From an uncultured Oxalobacteraceae bacterium (GTDB lineage: Bacteria > Pseudomonadota > Gammaproteobacteria > Burkholderiales > Burkholderiaceae), in contig CAMLHI010000051.1 of assembly GCA_946479705.1 (NCBI GenBank), positions 1 to 10,304 of the forward strand: a stretch of 10,304 bases of DNA, in the 5' to 3' direction. How positions within the stretch are numbered: position 1 is the first letter of the stretch; the number at the start of each line of letters is the position of its first letter. Shown here piece by piece: positions 6,868-10,304 of this stretch. Under the pieces are notes generated by a model. It was given only the letters and a program-made list of their open reading frames with translations. It was not told where the DNA came from and did not search any database. Made by a program: the position numbers and the translations under genes.

Positions 6868-6873
6868 TATAAT
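6868..6873 (+). promoter_or_regulatory. Possible sigma-70 -10 box upstream of the chain-length gene
   Basis: An exact TATAAT lies in a locally AT-rich patch, 63 nt before the ATG at 6937. The -35 is not ideal: TTGCAC at 6848-6853 gives a 14-nt spacer and TTGAGA at 6840-6845 gives 22 nt. If used, transcription would begin near 6880 with a leader of about 57 nt. This would let the exopolysaccharide genes be transcribed independently of the sigma-54 promoter of the PEP-CTERM gene. The rest of 6711-6936 shows nothing else certain. Confidence 0.4.
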
Positions 6874-6936
6874 CCGACGAGTGGAGAAGCCCTCACCGCT
6901 TCCCCTTGCGGTCCGACCCACGGAGATTGCGACAAT

Positions 6937-8457
6937 ATGGAGGACTTACTCAGCCAGATGCTGTTGCTCATCCGCGGCGTCTGGAAATATCGCTGGATTG
7001 CCGTGGCGGCCATGTGGCTGGTGGCCCTCGGCGGTTGGACCAAGGTGTTTCTGCTGCCGAACGACTTTCAAACTTCGGCGCGGGTGTTTGTCGATACCCA
7101 GACCATCCTCAAGCCGCTGTTGGCTGGCATGACGAGTGTGCCTAACATCGAGCAGCAAGTGTCCATCATGAGCCGCACCTTGCTTAGCCGTCCCAATATC
7201 GAGCGCGTCATGCGCATGGTCGACCTCGACGTGCGCGGCCGCACCGCTCGCGAGCAGGAGGCGGTGGTCGAGAACCTCATGACCAACATTAAGATTTCCG
7301 GCACCAGCACCAACGACATTTACACCATCACCTATAGCCAGCACGATCCGCGCGTAGTGCGCGACGTGGTGCAGGCGCTGCTGACCATCTTTGTCGAAGG
7401 CAGCTTCAAGGGCAAATCGGGCGACTCCGCCCGCGCCGTGCAATTTATCGACGAGCAGATCAAGAGCTACGAGGAACGCCTTGTCGCGGCCGAAAACAGC
7501 GTCAAGGAATTCAAGCTGCGCCATGCTGGCTTGCTGCCGCGCCAGGGCGTGGATTACACGGCCCAACTGGCCATTGCCGCCGATGCCCTCGGTGCCGCCC
7601 GCCTGGAACTGGCCGAAGCCGAGCAGTCGCGCGCCGCCATCCAAGCCCAGATCAGCGGTGAACCCAAACTGGGCAGCAGCACCCGCCAGGTCGCCGGCCG
7701 CAATCCCGAACTCGATGAGCGCATCGCCGCCGTCAACAAGAACCTCGATGCCTTGTTGATGCAATACACCGACCTTCATCCCGACATTGTCGCTGCCCGC
7801 CGCCTGCTGACGCAGCTCGAAGCGCGCAAGATCGAGGAAAGCAAGTTCGCCGACAGCGACCCAGGCCGCAACTACAGTCCCATGCTGCAACAACTGAAGG
7901 TGGCACTGACCGAAGCCGATGCCAAGATTGCCGCCATCAAGGTGCGGGTCCAGGAATACAGTGCTCGCCACGAGCGACTGCGCGAGCAAAGCAATGCCGT
8001 TCCAGAGGTGGAATCCCAGCTGGCACAGCTCAACCGCGATTACGAGATCAACAAGGTCAACTACGAGCAGCTCATCAGCAAGCGCGAAGCGGCGAAACTG
8101 TCTGGACAGCTGAGCTCCACCACCGAAATGATGACTTTCAAGATCATCGATCCGCCCTTCCTGCCGATCGCGCCGGTCGGTCCGAACCGCATGCTGCTCT
8201 ACAGTGTGGTAATGCTGGCCGCACTCGTGAGCGGGCTCGGTATCGCCACCGCAATCAGCCAGGCCCGTCCCACCTTCGCCGGCCCAGGCGCGATGCGTGA
8301 GCTGACCGGCCTGAACGTGCTCGGTACCGTCACGATGAACTGGACCGACCTGGAGCAGCGCCGGCGCCACCGCGGCCAATACCTGTTTGGCGTGGCCTGT
8401 GCCGGCCTGCTGTGCGCCTTCGCCGCCGTAATGGCCTCGGCCGTCTTGATGAACTAA
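6937..8457 (+). CDS. Polysaccharide chain-length determinant (Wzz/PCP family, XrtA/PEP-CTERM subtype)
   Basis: 506 residues, starting at ATG 6937 with GGAGA (6922-6926) 10 nt upstream. The N-terminus IRGVWKYRW followed by a membrane segment (about 20-40), then ARVFVDTQTILKPLL and RTLLSRPNIERVMRMVDLDV (80-99), is characteristic of the exosortase-locus chain-length family. Residues about 165-390 form the long, charged, helical periplasmic region expected to be coiled coil. PPFLPIAPVGPNR (406-418) is the proline-rich Wzz motif before the second membrane segment (about 419-441). A third hydrophobic stretch (about 481-504) closes the protein, after a cytoplasmic-looking basic loop. It should sit in the inner membrane and control exopolysaccharide chain length together with the separate kinase encoded next, 24 nt downstream, as in split PCP-2 co-polymerases. 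Confidence 0.95.
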   Translation: MEDLLSQMLLLIRGVWKYRWIAVAAMWLVALGGWTKVFLLPNDFQTSARVFVDTQTILKPLLAGMTSVPNIEQQVSIMSRTLLSRPNIERVMRMVDLDVRGRTAREQEAVVENLMTNIKISGTSTNDIYTITYSQHDPRVVRDVVQALLTIFVEGSFKGKSGDSARAVQFIDEQIKSYEERLVAAENSVKEFKLRHAGLLPRQGVDYTAQLAIAADALGAARLELAEAEQSRAAIQAQISGEPKLGSSTRQVAGRNPELDERIAAVNKNLDALLMQYTDLHPDIVAARRLLTQLEARKIEESKFADSDPGRNYSPMLQQLKVALTEADAKIAAIKVRVQEYSARHERLREQSNAVPEVESQLAQLNRDYEINKVNYEQLISKREAAKLSGQLSSTTEMMTFKIIDPPFLPIAPVGPNRMLLYSVVMLAALVSGLGIATAISQARPTFAGPGAMRELTGLNVLGTVTMNWTDLEQRRRHRGQYLFGVACAGLLCAFAAVMASAVLMN

Positions 8458-8481
8458 CCCTCGATCCACCCGGAGGCTCGC

Positions 8482-9240
8482 ATGGATACCAGCATTTCGC
8501 CAGACGGCCTGACCGCGCCGGAGCACGACATCGACATCAACCTGTTGCGGCTGCACCAGATGGGCATGGTGACCCATGATGGCGGCCGCACGCCGGCGGC
8601 GGAAGATTTTCGCATCATCAAGCGGCCACTGCTGCGTGCCGCCGCCGCTGCGGTCGCCGCAGGAACGCCCAATGGCAACCTGATCGTCGTCACCAGCGCC
8701 TTGCCCGGCGAAGGCAAGACCTATTGCGCAATCAATCTGGCCATGAGTATCGCCATGGAAAAGGACCACACCGTGCTGCTGGTCGATGCCGACGTGGCGC
8801 GCCCCTCGGTCCTCAAGGTGCTTGGCCTGCCGCCAGCGGCCGGGCTGATGGACCTGCTGCTGAGCGACGACATGGATGCGTCGGAAGTCATCTTGCGCAC
8901 CAATGTCCCTGCCCTGAGCCTGCTGCCGGCCGGCCGCAACAACAAGCACGCCACCGAACTGCTCGCAAGCCAGGCTATGAGCATACTGCTGGCCGAGATC
9001 GCCAGCCGCTACAGGGACCGGATCGTCATCTTCGACTCGCCGCCGCTGCTGCTGACCACCGAGGCCAACGTGCTCGCCGCCCAGATGGGCCAGGTCGTGA
9101 TGGTGATCGAAGCGGAATCGACGACACAGCGCGATGTGCGCGAAGCCTTGCGCCGGCTCGATGGCTGCAAGCGCGTCGACCTCATCTGCAACAAGGCGCG
9201 CGGCTTCCCCGGCGGCGACTACTACGGCTACTACGAGTGA
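8482..9240 (+). CDS. Exopolysaccharide tyrosine autokinase (BY-kinase, XrtA/PEP-CTERM subtype)
   Basis: 252 residues, ATG at 8482 with GGAGG (8472-8476) 5 nt upstream. Bacterial tyrosine-kinase motifs appear in order: Walker A ALPGEGKT (73-80), Walker A' VLLVDADVARPS (98-109, with Asp102 and Asp104) and Walker B IVIFDSPP (181-188). EDFRIIKR (41-48) resembles the EX2RX2R oligomerisation motif, with Lys at the last position. The C-terminal tail GGDYYGYYE carries four tyrosines (247, 248, 250, 251), the likely autophosphorylation cluster. There is no membrane segment, so it is cytoplasmic and should be activated by the chain-length protein encoded just upstream. Cycles of phosphorylation and dephosphorylation would tune polymer assembly. 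No phosphatase gene is visible in the window. Confidence 0.95.
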   Translation: MDTSISPDGLTAPEHDIDINLLRLHQMGMVTHDGGRTPAAEDFRIIKRPLLRAAAAAVAAGTPNGNLIVVTSALPGEGKTYCAINLAMSIAMEKDHTVLLVDADVARPSVLKVLGLPPAAGLMDLLLSDDMDASEVILRTNVPALSLLPAGRNNKHATELLASQAMSILLAEIASRYRDRIVIFDSPPLLLTTEANVLAAQMGQVVMVIEAESTTQRDVREALRRLDGCKRVDLICNKARGFPGGDYYGYYE

Positions 9241-9249
9241 CCCCCAAGC

Positions 9250-9277
9250 AGCTGGCCGGGCGCCGCACCGGCCAGTT
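9250..9277 (+). other. Intercistronic hairpin between kinase and glycosyltransferase
   Basis: Perfect 8-bp arms CTGGCCGG (9252-9259) and CCGGCCAG (9268-9275) surround an 8-nt loop; a G-U and an A-U pair extend the stem to 10. It begins 10 nt after the kinase stop, inside a 78-nt gap that is long for this tight operon. No T-run follows, so partial attenuation or protection of the upstream mRNA is likelier than full termination. Confidence 0.5.
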
Positions 9278-9318
9278 CGACAAGCAGTGCGGCCAACCAA
9301 CCTGTTGCGGAGTCGATG

Positions 9319-10304
9319 ATGACTGCCACCCTTGAACCACCGCGGCTGGTGGTCCATTTGATCCACCAGCTCGACGTCGGAGGCCTCGAAAACGGCCTGA
9401 TCAACCTGATCAAACACATGCCGCCGGAACGCTACCGGCACGCCATCGTCACCCTCAAGGACTATTCCGCCTACCACGAACACATCCGCGCCCGCGGCGT
9501 CGAAATCATCAGCCTGCACAAGCGCGAGGGCAAGGATTTCGGCCACTACCTGCGCATGTTCAAGACGCTGCGCGCGCTGCAGCCAGACCTGATCCACACG
9601 CGCAACCTGTGCGGCCTCGAAGGCCAGCTGGTGGCCGCGCTGGCCGGCGTCAAGCGCCGCGTCCATGGCGAACACGGGCGCGACATGGCGGACATCAACG
9701 GCAACCGCCTCAAATACAATCTGCTGCGCCGGCTGTTGCGTCCCCTCATCGGCCACTTCATCGCCGTCAGCGTCGACCTCGAGCATTGGCTGATCGACTC
9801 GGTCGGCGCCGAACCCGGGCGGGTATCGCAAATTCCCAATGGCGTCGACAGCATCCAGTACCACCCGCGCCTGGGGCCGCCCGCCGCCATCGGGCCCGCC
9901 GACTTCATGCAGGATAACGCCTTCGTGGTGGGCAGCGTCGGGCGCATCGACGAACTGATGGACTATCCTGGCCTGGTCGAGGCCTTCCTGCGCCTGATTG
10001 CCTCGCCTCATCCGGCGCACCAGCGCATGCGCCTGCTCATCGTGGGCGACGGCCCGCGCCGCGCCGAATGCCTCGATCTGCTCACACGCGCCGGCGCCTC
10101 GCACCGTGCCTGGCTTCCGGGCGAACGCAGCGACGTCGCCCAACTGCTGCGTGCCATGGACGTCTTCGTGCAGCCATCGCTTTCCGACAGCGCGACCAAC
10201 ACGGTTCTGGAAGCGATGGCCACCGGCCTTCCGGTGGTCGCCACCGCGGTGGGGGGCAATCCGATCCTGGTGCATTCCGGCTTTACCGGCATCCTGGTGC
10301 CGCC
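9319..10304 (+). CDS. GT4 sugar transferase, PEP-CTERM/exosortase-associated (3' truncated by the window)
   Basis: 328 residues are present and the frame runs off the right edge. Two tandem ATGs occur at 9316 and 9319. The second is preferred because GGAG (9309-9312) is 6 nt away, against 3 nt for the first. The N-terminal acceptor domain has HLIHQLDVGGLENGLINLI (13-31), LIHTRNLCGLEGQL (91-104) and VHGEHGRD (115-122), strings typical of the exosortase-associated sugar transferase family. The C-terminal GT-B domain has VGSVGRI (204-210), VGDGP (242-246) and NTVLEAMATGLPVVATAVGGN (294-314). It should transfer a sugar from a nucleotide-sugar donor to a lipid-linked exopolysaccharide intermediate at the inner face of the membrane. 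Two usual catalytic positions differ: Met214 where a Lys is normal after GR, and Asp290 for the first Glu of the EX7E motif (second Glu is 298). Donor and acceptor are unknown. Confidence 0.92.
   Translation, partial: MTATLEPPRLVVHLIHQLDVGGLENGLINLIKHMPPERYRHAIVTLKDYSAYHEHIRARGVEIISLHKREGKDFGHYLRMFKTLRALQPDLIHTRNLCGLEGQLVAALAGVKRRVHGEHGRDMADINGNRLKYNLLRRLLRPLIGHFIAVSVDLEHWLIDSVGAEPGRVSQIPNGVDSIQYHPRLGPPAAIGPADFMQDNAFVVGSVGRIDELMDYPGLVEAFLRLIASPHPAHQRMRLLIVGDGPRRAECLDLLTRAGASHRAWLPGERSDVAQLLRAMDVFVQPSLSDSATNTVLEAMATGLPVVATAVGGNPILVHSGFTGILVP

Noticed and set aside
5580..7043. A 487-codon open frame on the minus strand
   Set aside because: It is antisense to the PEP-CTERM gene and both flanking gaps, has low-complexity Gly/Arg-rich translation and no recognisable domain.
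6946..10275. A 1109-codon open frame on the minus strand
   Set aside because: It lies antisense to three well-recognised genes and its translation has no family features. Long antisense frames are a by-product of strong G/C third-position bias.
1..10304. CRISPR arrays, tRNA or rRNA genes, insertion sequences
   Set aside because: I saw no regularly spaced direct repeats, cloverleaf structures, transposase motifs or terminal inverted repeats.

Overview
The window is a GC-rich, densely coded stretch of a Gram-negative bacterial genome. It carries part of an exosortase (XrtA/EpsH-type) PEP-CTERM and exopolysaccharide locus. The gene set and strong G/C third-position bias fit a biofilm- or floc-forming betaproteobacterium, perhaps of the Massilia/Duganella/Janthinobacterium group. 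The taxon is inferred from style and family matches only. No exosortase gene lies in the window; it should be nearby.

Layout. At the left edge there may be the first ten codons of a minus-strand gene. A divergent gap (33-261) leads into prsT (262-3039, +), a large TPR lipoprotein of the PEP-CTERM system. It converges on, and overlaps by 11 bp, a two-gene minus-strand unit. The promoter-proximal gene of that unit is a FeeM/LuxI-like N-acyl amino acid synthase (4720-5463). The second is a flavoprotein oxidase of the vanillyl-alcohol oxidase/p-cresol methylhydroxylase family (3029-4705), 14 nt downstream. The 305-nt gap 5464-5768 separates this unit from a divergent gene for a secreted PEP-CTERM protein (5769-6710). 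That gap holds an imperfect palindrome, an exact IHF consensus and a GG-N10-GC sigma-54 promoter, in the order expected for enhancer-dependent transcription.

After a 226-nt gap with a strong hairpin and a TATAAT box come three plus-strand polysaccharide genes. These are a Wzz-type chain-length determinant (6937-8457), its cytoplasmic tyrosine autokinase (8482-9240) and, after an intercistronic hairpin, a GT4 sugar transferase of the PEP-CTERM-associated type (from 9319, cut by the window end).

How it works together. The glycosyltransferase, co-polymerase and kinase should build an exopolysaccharide and set its chain length. PrsT is a probable outer-membrane scaffold of the same system. The PEP-CTERM protein is a probable exosortase substrate. 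The acyltransferase/oxidase pair is the most distinctive part. The acyltransferase family makes long-chain N-acyl amino acids, often N-acyltyrosines, and is known to co-occur with PEP-CTERM/exosortase systems. The oxidase family acts on para-alkylphenols, and this member keeps the phenolate-binding Tyr-Arg pair. I infer a small pathway to an oxidised (dehydro) N-acyltyrosine-like lipid. I have not found this combination described, but I could not search.
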